Program-made: the position numbers and the translations under genes | Notes under the pieces: generated by a model | The model's input: the letters and a program-made list of their open reading frames with translations, nothing else | Told to the model about the DNA's origin: nothing | The model's database searches: none | Shown here: positions 35,137-43,988 of the stretch, piece by piece | How positions within the stretch are numbered: the stretch's first letter is position 1 | Layout of the letters: each line of letters opens with the position of its first letter | Origin: Butyrivibrio sp. | Lineage (GTDB): Bacteria; Bacillota; Clostridia; Lachnospirales; Lachnospiraceae | Assembly (NCBI GenBank): GCA_024697425.1 | Contig: JAILFT010000034.1 | Location: 1 to 51,332 of the forward strand | Direction of reading: 5' to 3' | DNA: 51,332 bases

Positions 35137-36480
35137 ATGAAAGATTTTCAGATTGCATACATACCAATAGGAGTTCCCACCTTCCATCTGGAAAGTGCCG
35201 GGAAGCAGTTCGACGATTCGGTCAGCCTCTTAAAGAGTCTTTGCGATAATGTGGCAGTGCCGGGTGAGATGCTTCTGTCCGTAGATAAGCTAAAGGATTT
35301 TCTTGGCACCATCGATCCCGATCTTATCGTTCTTCAGAATATTACCTTTGCCAATGCGGCCTACGCCTCGGAGGTTCTCCACGCCTTTACCCAGGTTCCC
35401 ATAATCCTCTGGACCCTGAGGGAGCCTGTCATCGACGGTGGGCGCCTCAGGCTCAATTCCCTGACGGGAGCCTACTCTGCTGCCAATGCCATTAAGGCCT
35501 TCAGAAAAGAAAAGTTTGAATACATCTTCGGAGCTCCCACAGAGGAAAAGGTTGAGAAAAAACTAAATGCCACCATAAGGGCTGCAAAGTTAAAACACGA
35601 CATGAAAGACCTTAAGGTATGTGCCATAGGTCACACTCCCCAGGGCTTTGGATTTGGTAGGGCTCTGGACCTTGAGATGCTTGAAAAATTCGGCGTCCGT
35701 CTCGAGTCCATAGAAGCAAGGGAACTCATCGACAAGGCTAAGGCCTTCTCCGACGAGGAATGCGCGCAGTTCCTTGAGGATGCAAACAGGCGCTGTGTCG
35801 GCCTTGATAAGACTCCCGAAAAGAACGCAAAGGATTTTGCAAGGCTCTATAAAGCCTATAAGGAATATGTCACAGACAACAATATCGGGGCCATTGCTTC
35901 CCGCTGCTGGCCTGACTTTTTTACCTCCTTCGGTACTCCCGTATGCGCTGTTCTTGCCATGCTGAATGACCTTGGAGTTGCAGCAAGCTGTGAGGCTGAT
36001 ACCTACGGAGCTCTTTCCATGTACCTGGGAATGCAGCTGACAGGCTCTCCCACCTTCTTTGGTGATCCCGTATCCATGGATGAGGAGGAAAACACCATCT
36101 CCTTCTGGCATTGCGGAACCGCCGCCTGCTCACTGGCAAGGGAAGATACAGGCGCAGTCATTGGAGAACACTGCAACAGACACATCGGCCCCACTCTTGA
36201 ATTTGGCTGTAAGGCTGCACCTTCTGCCACCATCTTCAGGATTGGAAGAACTCCCGAAGGAGATTTCAGGTTCTTTATCGCCACCGGTGAGATCCTGGAT
36301 AAGCCCAGGCAGTTCCTTGGTACATCACTGGTGATCCGCACTGTAGCCAATGCGGAGAAAATAATCTATGATACTGTAGAAGCAGGATGGGAGCCTCACT
36401 ACGTTGTCATCTACGGCGATGTGGCTGATGAGCTTGAGATTCTGGCACACATGCTTGATATGGAAGTTTACAGGTATTAA
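35137..36480 (+). CDS. sftI: sulfoquinovose isomerase (L-fucose/L-arabinose isomerase fold)
   Basis: The protein has 447 residues. It belongs to the FucI/AraA aldose-ketose isomerase superfamily: an N-terminal Rossmann-like domain (PIGVPTFHLE, LIVLQNITFANA), a middle domain with IASRCWPDFFTSFGTP and CEADTYGALSMYLG, and a C-terminal beta domain with FWHCGTAACSL and an HIGPTLEFG segment. Glu and Asp in CEADTYG and the His in WHCG are the expected metal ligands. In this operon the substrate should be sulfoquinovose, giving 6-deoxy-6-sulfofructose. The C-terminal Tyr-rich end is MEVYRY. Confidence 0.85.
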   Translation: MKDFQIAYIPIGVPTFHLESAGKQFDDSVSLLKSLCDNVAVPGEMLLSVDKLKDFLGTIDPDLIVLQNITFANAAYASEVLHAFTQVPIILWTLREPVIDGGRLRLNSLTGAYSAANAIKAFRKEKFEYIFGAPTEEKVEKKLNATIRAAKLKHDMKDLKVCAIGHTPQGFGFGRALDLEMLEKFGVRLESIEARELIDKAKAFSDEECAQFLEDANRRCVGLDKTPEKNAKDFARLYKAYKEYVTDNNIGAIASRCWPDFFTSFGTPVCAVLAMLNDLGVAASCEADTYGALSMYLGMQLTGSPTFFGDPVSMDEEENTISFWHCGTAACSLAREDTGAVIGEHCNRHIGPTLEFGCKAAPSATIFRIGRTPEGDFRFFIATGEILDKPRQFLGTSLVIRTVANAEKIIYDTVEAGWEPHYVVIYGDVADELEILAHMLDMEVYRY

Positions 36481-36483
36481 AAC

Positions 36484-37632
36484 ATGAACAGTGGCATAAA
36501 CATGGAGCGGGTCAAAAAAGAGAACCGCTCACTGATCCTTAAATACATAAACGACAAGGGGCCTGTATCCAGGGTTGATATCGCGGAAGCCACGGGACTT
36601 ACCGCTGCCTCGGTAACTCAGATCACAACTGCCCTCATTAAGGAAAAAACTCTTTTTGAGGTGGGAGTCAGCTCTGAGAGCACAGGAACCGCCGGCAGAA
36701 AGAAAATCCTTCTTGACTTAAATCCCGACGCAGCCTGGATAATCTCCGTCAACATCGAATCACAGACTACCACCGTTGCCATCTGTAACAGCAAGGGTGA
36801 CATTGTGGGCGGCCGCATCAGGCAGATTCCCACGGACAAAAAAGCCGGCTACAAAAAGTTTTTGTTTCTTGTGGCGGACATCTGCATAAACCTTGCCACG
36901 GATCTAAAGCCAAAGCAAAGGAAGCATCTTACCTGCATCAGTGTGGGCGTTCCCGGTATCGTAGATAAGGAAAACGGCATCTCGGTCCACGCCTACGGCA
37001 TCTGGAAAGAGCCGGTAGAGGTAGTTAAGATACTTAGTGAGAGGACCTCTCTTCCGGTGATCCTTGATAACAACGTAAATGCCTTTTCCACCGCAGAGAT
37101 TCTCTTCGGTACAGGCCGAAGCTTTGACAGCCTTCTGGTGATCAAGTGGGGTCCGGGTGTTGGAAGCACCATTGTGGTGAATAAAAAAGTCTACGAGGGT
37201 CGCCACGGCAAAACCGCAGAGCTTGGACACTTCATCGTTGAAAAGGGAGGCAAAAAATGCAGCTGCGGAAGACGGGGATGCCTTGAAACACTGCTCTCCT
37301 ACAAGGAACTGCAAAAGACAGCCCACTTCCTTCCGGAGGAGTTCGGAAAAGTTTACGAAACTTCAAAGGGCGCTGTAAAGAAGAGTTTTGATAATGCCAT
37401 AGATCTTTTTGCCAGAAGCATTGTAAACACCGGCACCATAATTGCTCCCAACAGAATAGTATTGTCCGGAAGTCTTTTCGGAAGCCAAATCGTCAGAAAT
37501 AAGCTTATAGAGTGCTGCAAAGAGTACGACCCTGCCTATAACGAAAACAGGATCTGCTACACCGCCCTCTCGGACAAAGAGAGCTACATCGGCCCCGTTG
37601 CAGTCTATCTCGAAAGATTCCTCTACACATGA
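36484..37632 (+). CDS. ROK-family transcriptional regulator
   Basis: The protein has 382 residues. Residues 10-75 form a winged helix (NRSLILKYINDKGPVSRVDI, TGLTAASVTQI). The rest is a ROK sugar-binding fold with the zinc motif CSCGRRGCLE near 260. It begins 3 bases after the isomerase gene. It is probably a sulfoquinovose or sulfofructose-responsive repressor of the operon; the palindrome at 29157-29185 is the best operator candidate. An in-frame ATG six codons downstream could be the true start, as neither has a strong ribosome site. Confidence 0.88.
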   Translation: MNSGINMERVKKENRSLILKYINDKGPVSRVDIAEATGLTAASVTQITTALIKEKTLFEVGVSSESTGTAGRKKILLDLNPDAAWIISVNIESQTTTVAICNSKGDIVGGRIRQIPTDKKAGYKKFLFLVADICINLATDLKPKQRKHLTCISVGVPGIVDKENGISVHAYGIWKEPVEVVKILSERTSLPVILDNNVNAFSTAEILFGTGRSFDSLLVIKWGPGVGSTIVVNKKVYEGRHGKTAELGHFIVEKGGKKCSCGRRGCLETLLSYKELQKTAHFLPEEFGKVYETSKGAVKKSFDNAIDLFARSIVNTGTIIAPNRIVLSGSLFGSQIVRNKLIECCKEYDPAYNENRICYTALSDKESYIGPVAVYLERFLYT

Positions 37633-37635
37633 AAA

Positions 37636-37684
37636 AAGCCTCTATGCAGTCGCAATTCCGACTGCATAGAGGCTTATCTTTTTA
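37636..37684. terminator. bidirectional terminator between the sft operon and the thioesterase gene
   Basis: AAGCCTCTATGCAGTCG (37636-37652) pairs perfectly over 17 bases with 37659-37675. A T-rich tract follows on the plus strand and six T on the minus strand, so it serves both convergent genes. Confidence 0.95.
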
Positions 37685-37694
37685 TGAAATTGGT

Positions 37695-38201
37695 CTAGAA
37701 GCCTTCCATCCTGCGCTGTCTTCTCAGTTCACGCCTCTTCTCGGCGCCTTCCCACTCGGCTCTCTCGCTCTCGGTCCTGACATTGAGACCATAGGGAACC
37801 AGCACCGGTGTATTGTCATCATCTATGCAAACTTCGGTGAGATATGCTCTGTTCAGCACATGTCTCATTCCGTTCCTTCTGTCTTCCACATAGGTATCCA
37901 CCCTGACTTCCATTGAGGTCTTGCCCACATGAGTGATCTTGCCTATTATCACGATTATGTCATCCAACTTGGCCCCCTGCTTGAACTGCATATTGTCAAT
38001 AGCCGCCGTAGTAACAGGATTTCCCGAATGCCTTACCGCAACAATTCCGGCAACCTCATCTATCCAGGACATGAGCAGTCCGCCAAAGAGCCTGTCCTCG
38101 CTATTAATATCCGAGTACTTCACCACCTTGGTCCACTCAGTAATGGAATCCTCCACGTTCTTATTTGCAATCTGGTGATCCACATGAAAAACTTTTCCCA
38201 T
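37695..38201 (-). CDS. acyl-CoA thioesterase (hotdog fold)
   Basis: The protein has 168 residues. It hydrolyses acyl-CoA thioesters. The hotdog helix segment LFGGLLMSWIDEVAGIVAVRHS has the conserved Gly-Gly and Asp, and VTTAAIDNMQFKQGAKLDD and VEVDTYVE-type strands match the YciA/BACH group. The last 25 residues are charged (EKRRELRRQRR). A GGAGG site lies 7 bases before the ATG. It is a single gene. Confidence 0.88.
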   Translation of the reverse strand: MGKVFHVDHQIANKNVEDSITEWTKVVKYSDINSEDRLFGGLLMSWIDEVAGIVAVRHSGNPVTTAAIDNMQFKQGAKLDDIIVIIGKITHVGKTSMEVRVDTYVEDRRNGMRHVLNRAYLTEVCIDDDNTPVLVPYGLNVRTESERAEWEGAEKRRELRRQRRMEGF

Positions 38202-38309
38202 ATAGCTACCTCCAAAAGAGATTTAAATATACTACTATTTTACCCTAAACCCTCCCCCTTTGCCACTCAAAAACCTCACCCTCCCCTTTGCCATCCTTCC
38301 CTGCGACAC

Positions 38310-38399
38310 AGCACAGCTTTGGGGCACTCATTAGCCCTGGTGCAAAAACATGACACTCAGATTTGCAGCTTTTTTCCGCTACCCGGCTGCGGGCGCGGG
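38310..38399 (+). repeat. 90-base dispersed repeat, copy B
   Basis: It is 87 of 90 identical to the minus strand of 16268-16357. It lies between two genes and ends 13 bases before the stop codon of the GT2 gene. The inverted arm and hairpins of the larger element are absent here. Confidence 0.85.
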
Positions 38400-38412
38400 A
38401 CGGGGCGGCCGG

Positions 38413-39435
38413 TCAGTTGGTCCGTTTGTCGTAGGAAGTGATGACAAAGCGGGTAAAGAGGATTATCGGCGCAATAGGGTGTTTAGCGCAAAAATAGAGG
38501 AGCTTTCCTGCTTTGCCGGGGATGGTGACTTTGGTGTCTGTGAGTTTTTTTCGGATGTCGGTGCGAAGGAATACGTTTCTGACTCGCTGGACTGTGTCGT
38601 TTTGGGGGCAACGAAGCTCGCTCCGCAGGACCACCAGGAGCATGACCACGAATTCACGGTCCATCTGATGATCGGCGTTTATGATATTTTTGTCTTTTAG
38701 AATCTCACGGAAGGTCTTGTCCGAGCGCTCCAGATTGGCAAGGAGCTTTGGGTTGTAGCCGTGGGACATGGAATCGAAAACCATTCTGTAGTGGTAGAAG
38801 TATCCGCCTTCCATGATCACAAGTCTCTTGCAGTCGCAGAGACAGGGCAGGGTTATGTTGACGTCCTCTCCCATGATGATGGAGGGGTCGCAGTATTTGA
38901 TGTTATCAAGGATAAGGTTTCTGGAGATAAGCTTCATGCAGCGGGACATGGTGACGGGCCTGACTTCATTTCCCATGAGGTTCTTCTTGACCTCTTCCAG
39001 GTCGGCTCCCATGTACACTCCGGGCTTAAGCCCCTGGGTTTCTTTTCTTCGCTCTGACGCCTTCTCGACGATGTAGTTGGAGGATACGATCTGCCCTCCG
39101 GTAAAAGAACCGTCGTAGTGCTTATAGAGTTCCTCAAGCATATCCGTATCTACCCAGTCGTCGCTGTCGATAAGGCATATAATGTCGGTCTTCGCGTCTG
39201 TAACTCCCGCGATCCAGGCAGAGGTCAGCCCGCCGTTCTCCTTGTGGATGACGCGGACTCTCTGGTCTCTCTCACCGTAGGAATCGCACAACGCAGGACT
39301 TACGCCGTCCGTGGAACCGTCATCCACCAGAAGCACCTCAAAGTCCTTGAAGGTCTGCCCCAGCACCGACTCCATGCACTGGTCAAGATATTTTGCCGTA
39401 TTGTAAACCGTGATAACCACGCTGATACTTGCCAT
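38413..39435 (-). CDS. GT2 glycosyltransferase
   Basis: The protein has 340 residues. SVVITVYNTAKYLDQCMESV, LLVDDGSTDG, VIHKENGGLTSAW and CLIDSDDWVD are the standard GT2 GT-A motifs, with the DxD-type metal site in DSDDW. It probably builds a surface polysaccharide or glycoconjugate. GGAG precedes the ATG. Its 3' end abuts copy B of the dispersed repeat; it is not in an operon with the flanking genes. Confidence 0.9.
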   Translation of the reverse strand: MASISVVITVYNTAKYLDQCMESVLGQTFKDFEVLLVDDGSTDGVSPALCDSYGERDQRVRVIHKENGGLTSAWIAGVTDAKTDIICLIDSDDWVDTDMLEELYKHYDGSFTGGQIVSSNYIVEKASERRKETQGLKPGVYMGADLEEVKKNLMGNEVRPVTMSRCMKLISRNLILDNIKYCDPSIIMGEDVNITLPCLCDCKRLVIMEGGYFYHYRMVFDSMSHGYNPKLLANLERSDKTFREILKDKNIINADHQMDREFVVMLLVVLRSELRCPQNDTVQRVRNVFLRTDIRKKLTDTKVTIPGKAGKLLYFCAKHPIAPIILFTRFVITSYDKRTN

Positions 39436-39612
39436 AGGTAAACTCCTTGAAAGTAAATTTCACTTAATTATAGTATACATGCGGCTTTATGGCAAAATCG
39501 GGCAAAATTAATAAAAACTTTATATTGTTGTAAGGGAATATAAAGATTTATAGGGTATGATAGACCAAATGGCGAAATCGTTTAAATTGTCTGAAAGTAT
39601 GGAGATGATCCT

Positions 39613-39768
39613 ATGGATATAAATACAAATATGAACAATAAGAAAGTGATAGATACCATCAATTATAACGGCAAATACGTGGATGTAAGTGTCGTAAAAA
39701 AGAAAGCCGCCTACGCTATAGCAATGCTTGTTGCCATGGCATCAGCGCTGGTCCTGTTCTTCATGTAA
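39613..39768 (+). CDS. 51-residue single-span membrane peptide
   Basis: It begins MDINTNMNNKKVIDT, has a basic stretch (VVKKKAAYA) and then about 18 hydrophobic residues to the C-terminus (AIAMLVAMASALVLFFM), so it has one membrane helix with the N-terminus inside. GGAG lies 9 bases before the ATG, and a terminator begins right after the stop. No family is recognised. Regulated stand-alone genes of this shape often encode regulatory membrane peptides. Confidence 0.65.
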   Translation: MDINTNMNNKKVIDTINYNGKYVDVSVVKKKAAYAIAMLVAMASALVLFFM

Positions 39769-39774
39769 AAAACA

Positions 39775-39819
39775 AGCTGCGAAGCCGGTTCTTTCCGGCC
39801 TTGCAGCTCTTATTTTTTT
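39775..39819. terminator. terminator of the small membrane peptide gene
   Basis: AGCTGC (39775-39780) pairs with GCAGCT (39803-39808), with an inner GCCGG/CCGGC stem, then a run of T. The A run on the other side may serve the hydratase gene. Confidence 0.85.
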
Positions 39820-39823
39820 GGCT

Positions 39824-42124
39824 TTAAAGTCCCTTTTTCTCTCTGTTGTAGTTGATAAGGCATCCCGCCTGAACAATCTTTCTTTCGTCCTCTGTCATGG
39901 GAGTGGTGAAAAGAGATATCTCTTTTACCGTATCACCGATAACATAGGCCTTTATGCTCTCTGTGGAATTCTCCGCGAGGGCTTTTTTGATGCCGGGAAC
40001 GTAGATGTAGCTTCCGATATCGAACATGTCGGGAGCTTCCTTCATCTGGAAGGGAACCATACCCCAGTTCATAACATTGGAGCGGTAACGCTTTGTGGCA
40101 TACTCCTCGCAGATATTTGCAAGGCCGCCGATAACTCTCTGACAGGAAGCAGCCTGCTCACGGGCTGAACCGTCGCCGGGCTTCTTGGCGTATACCATGG
40201 AACCGATCTCGGTCTCTGCTGCCTTAACATTCTCATTTCCGGGAATGGTCCTTATCTTATCAAATACAGCCTCAAGTTCGGGGCATACCTTTGTGACATC
40301 TTCTCCTGCAACTCTTGCCTTCTCAACCTTATCCACTTCCTTGGATCTTCCCACATACTCGGGATCTCTTCTTGAAAGAGTGAACTCCGCAAGTCCGAGA
40401 GGATTTGATCTGAAGGATGAGGTCTCACCTGAAGGAATGAGCTCGTCGGTGGTTGTTACAGGGTCAAGGATCTTGGAGCAGACCTTAAGAAGGATATTGT
40501 CGGTAAGTCTGCTCATTGCAGGCCAGGGCTTGATGTTGGGACCGCTGACCAGTTCCTCGCTTGTATCAGCCTTACCAAAGCCGTAGTAGCAGCGAGCCTT
40601 GTAAGAGCTGTCATCAAACTTATACTCAGGAATATCTCCCCAGCAATCCAGAGTCTCGGCAGAGGTAAGGATACCGCCGTTAACGCTTGTTGCTGCAATG
40701 GATCTTGCATCCATAAGGGCAACTGCTGACATCTGGCCGTTACCGGGCTTTGATCCCTCACGGTTCGGGAAGTTACGGGTTGTGTGACGGATTGAAAGGC
40801 CGTCGTGCATAGGTGTATCTCCTGCGCCAAAGCAAGGTCCGCAGAAGGCTGTTCTTACGATAACGCCTGAAGCCATAAGGTCCGTGATAAGTCCCTTCTT
40901 GGCCAGGTCCATAAATACAGGCTGGGATGAAGGATAAACAGCCAGATTGAACTGATCGCAGCCTGTGTTCTTTCCCTTGAGGGCGTGAGCTGCCTCAACC
41001 ACGTTGCTGTAGTTTCCGCCGGCGCAGCCTGCAATGATTCCCTGCTGAACCATAAGTCCCTTGTCAGTTACTTTGTTAAGAAGATGGAACTCTGCCTTTC
41101 CCTGTGAAACCTTAGCTGCCTCTTTTTCCACATCCGCAAGGATGTCCTTCATGTTGGCGTTAAACTCGTCGATGGTGAAGGCATTGCTGGGATGGAAAGG
41201 AAGGGCGATCATGGGCTTAATTGTGGACAGATCGATCTCGATCACGCCGTCATAGTAAGCAACATCCGCAGGATTGAGTTCCTTATAATCCTCTCCTCTT
41301 CCGTGTTCTTCAAGGTATTTCTTAGTATCTTCATCTGTCCTCCAGATTGAAGAAAGACAGGTGGTCTCAGTTGTCATAACGTCAACGCCGTTACGATAGT
41401 CGGTGTCCATGGATGCAACGCCGGGTCCTACGAACTCCATTACCTTATTCTTCACATAGCCGTTCTTAAATACAGCGCCGCAGATGGCGATGGCGATATC
41501 GTGCGGTCCAACGAAGGGCTGAGGCTTGCCGGTAAGGTAAACAGCAACAACGCCGGGACGTGCCACATCATAGGTGTCCTCCAGAAGCTGCTTAACCAGC
41601 TCTCCACCGCCTTCTCCGATGGCCATGGTTCCAAGGGCTCCGTACCTTGTATGGGAGTCAGAGCCAAGGATCATCCTGCCGCAGCCTGCCATCATCTCTC
41701 TCATATACTGGTGAATAACCGCAATGTGAGGAGGTACGTAAATTCCGCCGTACTTCTTGGCAGCGGAAAGTCCAAACATGTGATCATCATCATTAATTGT
41801 TCCGCCTACTGCGCAAAGGGAATTGTGGCAATTGGTGAGAACGTAGGGAATGGGGAACTTCTCCATTCCTGAAGCTCTGGCGGTCTGAACAATACCAACG
41901 AAGGTGATATCGTGGGATGCCATAGCATCAAACTTTATCTTAAGCTGCTCCATGTTGCCGGAGGTGTTGTGAGCCTCCAGAATAGAGTATGCTATAGTGC
42001 CTTTGATTGCCTCTTCTTTGGTCACATTCTTGCCATACTCTGAGGAAAGCCTTGCCTCTTCTCCCTCGGGAACCAGGTCAGTTCCGTTTACAAGATATGC
42101 GCCTTTGTCGTACAACTTGATCAT
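39824..42124 (-). CDS. aconitase-family hydratase
   Basis: The protein has 766 residues. It has the aconitase/isopropylmalate isomerase core: [29 protein letters not shown] and [12 protein letters not shown]. The Cys in GCAGG plus the Cys pair in CGPC would hold a 4Fe-4S cluster. It is shorter than AcnA/AcnB, and the order fits the YbhJ-like hydratase group, commonly labelled hydratase in Lachnospiraceae. The substrate is not known from sequence. GGAG precedes the ATG; it stands alone. Confidence 0.8.
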   Translation of the reverse strand: MIKLYDKGAYLVNGTDLVPEGEEARLSSEYGKNVTKEEAIKGTIAYSILEAHNTSGNMEQLKIKFDAMASHDITFVGIVQTARASGMEKFPIPYVLTNCHNSLCAVGGTINDDDHMFGLSAAKKYGGIYVPPHIAVIHQYMREMMAGCGRMILGSDSHTRYGALGTMAIGEGGGELVKQLLEDTYDVARPGVVAVYLTGKPQPFVGPHDIAIAICGAVFKNGYVKNKVMEFVGPGVASMDTDYRNGVDVMTTETTCLSSIWRTDEDTKKYLEEHGRGEDYKELNPADVAYYDGVIEIDLSTIKPMIALPFHPSNAFTIDEFNANMKDILADVEKEAAKVSQGKAEFHLLNKVTDKGLMVQQGIIAGCAGGNYSNVVEAAHALKGKNTGCDQFNLAVYPSSQPVFMDLAKKGLITDLMASGVIVRTAFCGPCFGAGDTPMHDGLSIRHTTRNFPNREGSKPGNGQMSAVALMDARSIAATSVNGGILTSAETLDCWGDIPEYKFDDSSYKARCYYGFGKADTSEELVSGPNIKPWPAMSRLTDNILLKVCSKILDPVTTTDELIPSGETSSFRSNPLGLAEFTLSRRDPEYVGRSKEVDKVEKARVAGEDVTKVCPELEAVFDKIRTIPGNENVKAAETEIGSMVYAKKPGDGSAREQAASCQRVIGGLANICEEYATKRYRSNVMNWGMVPFQMKEAPDMFDIGSYIYVPGIKKALAENSTESIKAYVIGDTVKEISLFTTPMTEDERKIVQAGCLINYNREKKGL

Positions 42125-42171
42125 AAATCGGTCTCCTTCACAAATGGTTTCCAGTCACAGTTATATCAATA

Positions 42172-42663
42172 TTACACGATTGTATACAATAATGCAATTA
42201 TGGTTCCCAGGAAAAGAAACGGTGCCATGGGAAGTCCATCCTTCACCGTCAGCTTTTTTGCCAGGATCATTATCACCGAGTATATTGCGCTTATAACGAT
42301 ACCTGCAATAAGTGCCGTGGCTATCTTATCGCTTCCAAGATAAAGTCCCATGAGAGCTGCCATTTTAACGTCCCCGGCTCCAAGCTTTCCTCTTACAATT
42401 ATGTAACACAAAAGAAAAGCTCCACCGGCGATCAAGGCTCCCACAATGGCATTCAGTATAAGGCCATAGGCCGCCTCCCTGTCTGCAAAAAGAGCTATCG
42501 CCATAAGCATGGGCCAGATCAGGGCCACCGGCCAAAGGACCTTGTTGGGGATCCTCCTCTGTCTTCCATCCGTATAGGCAAGAAAAGCCATGGTACCCAG
42601 AATAATGAGTGCCATGGCTCCTTTGATTATCTCAATTGTCAAACTCTCTGATAATGCAGTCAT
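42172..42663 (-). CDS. A24-type prepilin peptidase-like membrane protein
   Basis: The protein has 163 residues with about six membrane helices. The two aspartates of type IV prepilin peptidases are present: YTDGRQRRIPN (Asp followed by IPN) and GAGDVKMA (GxGD). The N-terminal methyltransferase domain is absent, as in CpaA/TadV. It starts within the stop of the small gene upstream (ATGA overlap). No pilin gene is nearby. Confidence 0.85.
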   Translation of the reverse strand: MTALSESLTIEIIKGAMALIILGTMAFLAYTDGRQRRIPNKVLWPVALIWPMLMAIALFADREAAYGLILNAIVGALIAGGAFLLCYIIVRGKLGAGDVKMAALMGLYLGSDKIATALIAGIVISAIYSVIMILAKKLTVKDGLPMAPFLFLGTIIALLYTIV

Positions 42664-42863
42664 ACCTTATAGTTTATCTTCCCTTTGAATTCCTTCATGG
42701 GATCCTTCATATTGGTGGCATTGTACTTGGCAAACTGTTTGGAGAAATATCCGGAGAAGCCTTTAAGATAGGCATTGTTCTTGGAATCCTCCAGGTTCTT
42801 GATATACATGTTGGATTCGCCTTCTCTGATTATCACGGTACCTTCGGGAACTTTGATCATCAT
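42660..42863 (-). CDS. small hypothetical protein, coupled to the A24 peptidase
   Basis: The protein has 67 residues, soluble and basic. It begins MIKVPEGTVIIREGESNMYI, a cupin-like short strand pair, and ends KEFKGKINYKV. No family is recognised. It overlaps the peptidase gene by 4 bases, so both proteins are made together. GGAG lies upstream of the ATG. A possible promoter (TTGTAG, 15 bases, TATAAT) is on the minus strand at 42905-42931. Confidence 0.7.
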   Translation of the reverse strand: MMIKVPEGTVIIREGESNMYIKNLEDSKNNAYLKGFSGYFSKQFAKYNATNMKDPMKEFKGKINYKV

Positions 42864-42949
42864 ACGCTTTGCACTCCTTCAGGGTGCGGGTCAACACTAC
42901 ACTTATTATAATAACATAAATTATGCTACAATTACTTATCATGAATATT

Positions 42950-43768
42950 ATGGAAATCACTGATATAAACACATCTGAACTTGATATATACTGCAGGATA
43001 CCGGAGCGTCAGCTTCTGACCATCAATGAACCTGCTCCCGGGATCTTTATAGCCGAGAGCTTTAAGGTATTGGAAAGAGCCCTCAATGCCGGCTTTAATC
43101 CCATTTCTGCCCTTGTGGAAAAGAGTTGTTTTTCTTCCCTTAAAGAGCTCCTTAGGGAAAAGACTGATCTGCCCGAAGACTTTCCTGTATATACAGCCTC
43201 GGAGGATGTCCTTGATAAAATGACAGGCTATCACCTCACCGGCGGCTGCCTCTGTGCCATGGAGAGAAGAGAGCTCTTTTCCCCAATGGATATTCTTAAA
43301 AATTCAAGGCGCATCGCATTTCTTGAGAACATAATGAATCCCACCAACGTCGGGGCTATCTTCCGCTCTGCGGCAGCCCTTGGCATGGATGCGGTCCTTC
43401 TTACAAGGTCCTGCTCGGATCCGCTGTATCGCCGGGCAATCAGAGTCAGCATGGGTACGGTTTTCCAGATCCCCTGGGCTTTTATTGATTCAAAGAATGT
43501 TTCCTGGCCCGGGGACGGCATAGGACTTCTTCATGAACACGGCTTTAAACTGGCCTCAATGGCTCTTCGAAATGAGTCTGTTGATATTAACGATCCCGTC
43601 CTTAAAAGCGAGGAAAAGCTTGTGGTGGCTCTTGGCTCTGAGGGGGAGGGGCTCCTTCCTGAGACCATTTCAAAAAGCGACTACGTCATCAAGATACCCA
43701 TGTTCCACGACGTGGATTCTCTCAACGTAGCCGCCGCAAGTGCACTGGCATTCTGGGAGCTTAAGTAA
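42950..43768 (+). CDS. SpoU/TrmH-family RNA 2'-O-methyltransferase
   Basis: The protein has 272 residues from this start. It methylates a ribose in rRNA or tRNA with S-adenosylmethionine. The three SPOUT motifs are visible: FLENIMNPTNVGAIFRSAAA, VALGSEGEGL, and IPMFHDVDSLNVAAASALA at the end. An N-terminal substrate-binding domain of about 100 residues precedes them. The start is uncertain: ATGs at 42923, 42941 and 42950 are all in frame and none has a ribosome site. An extended -10, TGCTACAAT (42924-42932), would exclude the first. It is a single gene. Confidence 0.9.
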   Translation: MEITDINTSELDIYCRIPERQLLTINEPAPGIFIAESFKVLERALNAGFNPISALVEKSCFSSLKELLREKTDLPEDFPVYTASEDVLDKMTGYHLTGGCLCAMERRELFSPMDILKNSRRIAFLENIMNPTNVGAIFRSAAALGMDAVLLTRSCSDPLYRRAIRVSMGTVFQIPWAFIDSKNVSWPGDGIGLLHEHGFKLASMALRNESVDINDPVLKSEEKLVVALGSEGEGLLPETISKSDYVIKIPMFHDVDSLNVAAASALAFWELK

Positions 43769-43769
43769 G

Positions 43770-43835
43770 TTACCCGATCTTCTTTTCAAGGGTAAGCACG
43801 TTCCATCCGTCCCTGCGCTCATAGGGCTCTAATTC
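43770..43835 (-). pseudogene. C-terminal relic of an unidentified gene
   Basis: A 21-codon frame reads LEPYERRDGWNVLTLEKKIG before its stop codon and is preceded in frame by a TAG. There is no start codon or ribosome site. It has protein-like composition, so it is probably the tail of a deleted gene. The parent family is not identified. Confidence 0.35.
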
Positions 43836-43941
43836 CTAATCAGATTCGACGGTCATCTGTCCCCATCTAACACTATTTGTATATCATCATTATCGGTTTA
43901 CCAAACATTAACATCCCATTAAATCACAACAGCACAAATAG

Positions 43942-43974
43942 AAAAAGCCCCGGAGCCTTACCCAGCTCCGGGGC
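43942..43974 (-). terminator. terminator of the acetyltransferase gene
   Basis: On the minus strand GCCCCGGAGC pairs with GCTCCGGGGC (8-base loop), followed by five T. Confidence 0.95.
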
Positions 43975-43988
43975 GAAATCCACACAGA

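Noticed and set aside
39824..42124. Canonical TCA-cycle aconitase
   Set aside because: The length and motif order differ from AcnA and AcnB, and no citrate cycle genes are near; I call it an aconitase-family hydratase only.
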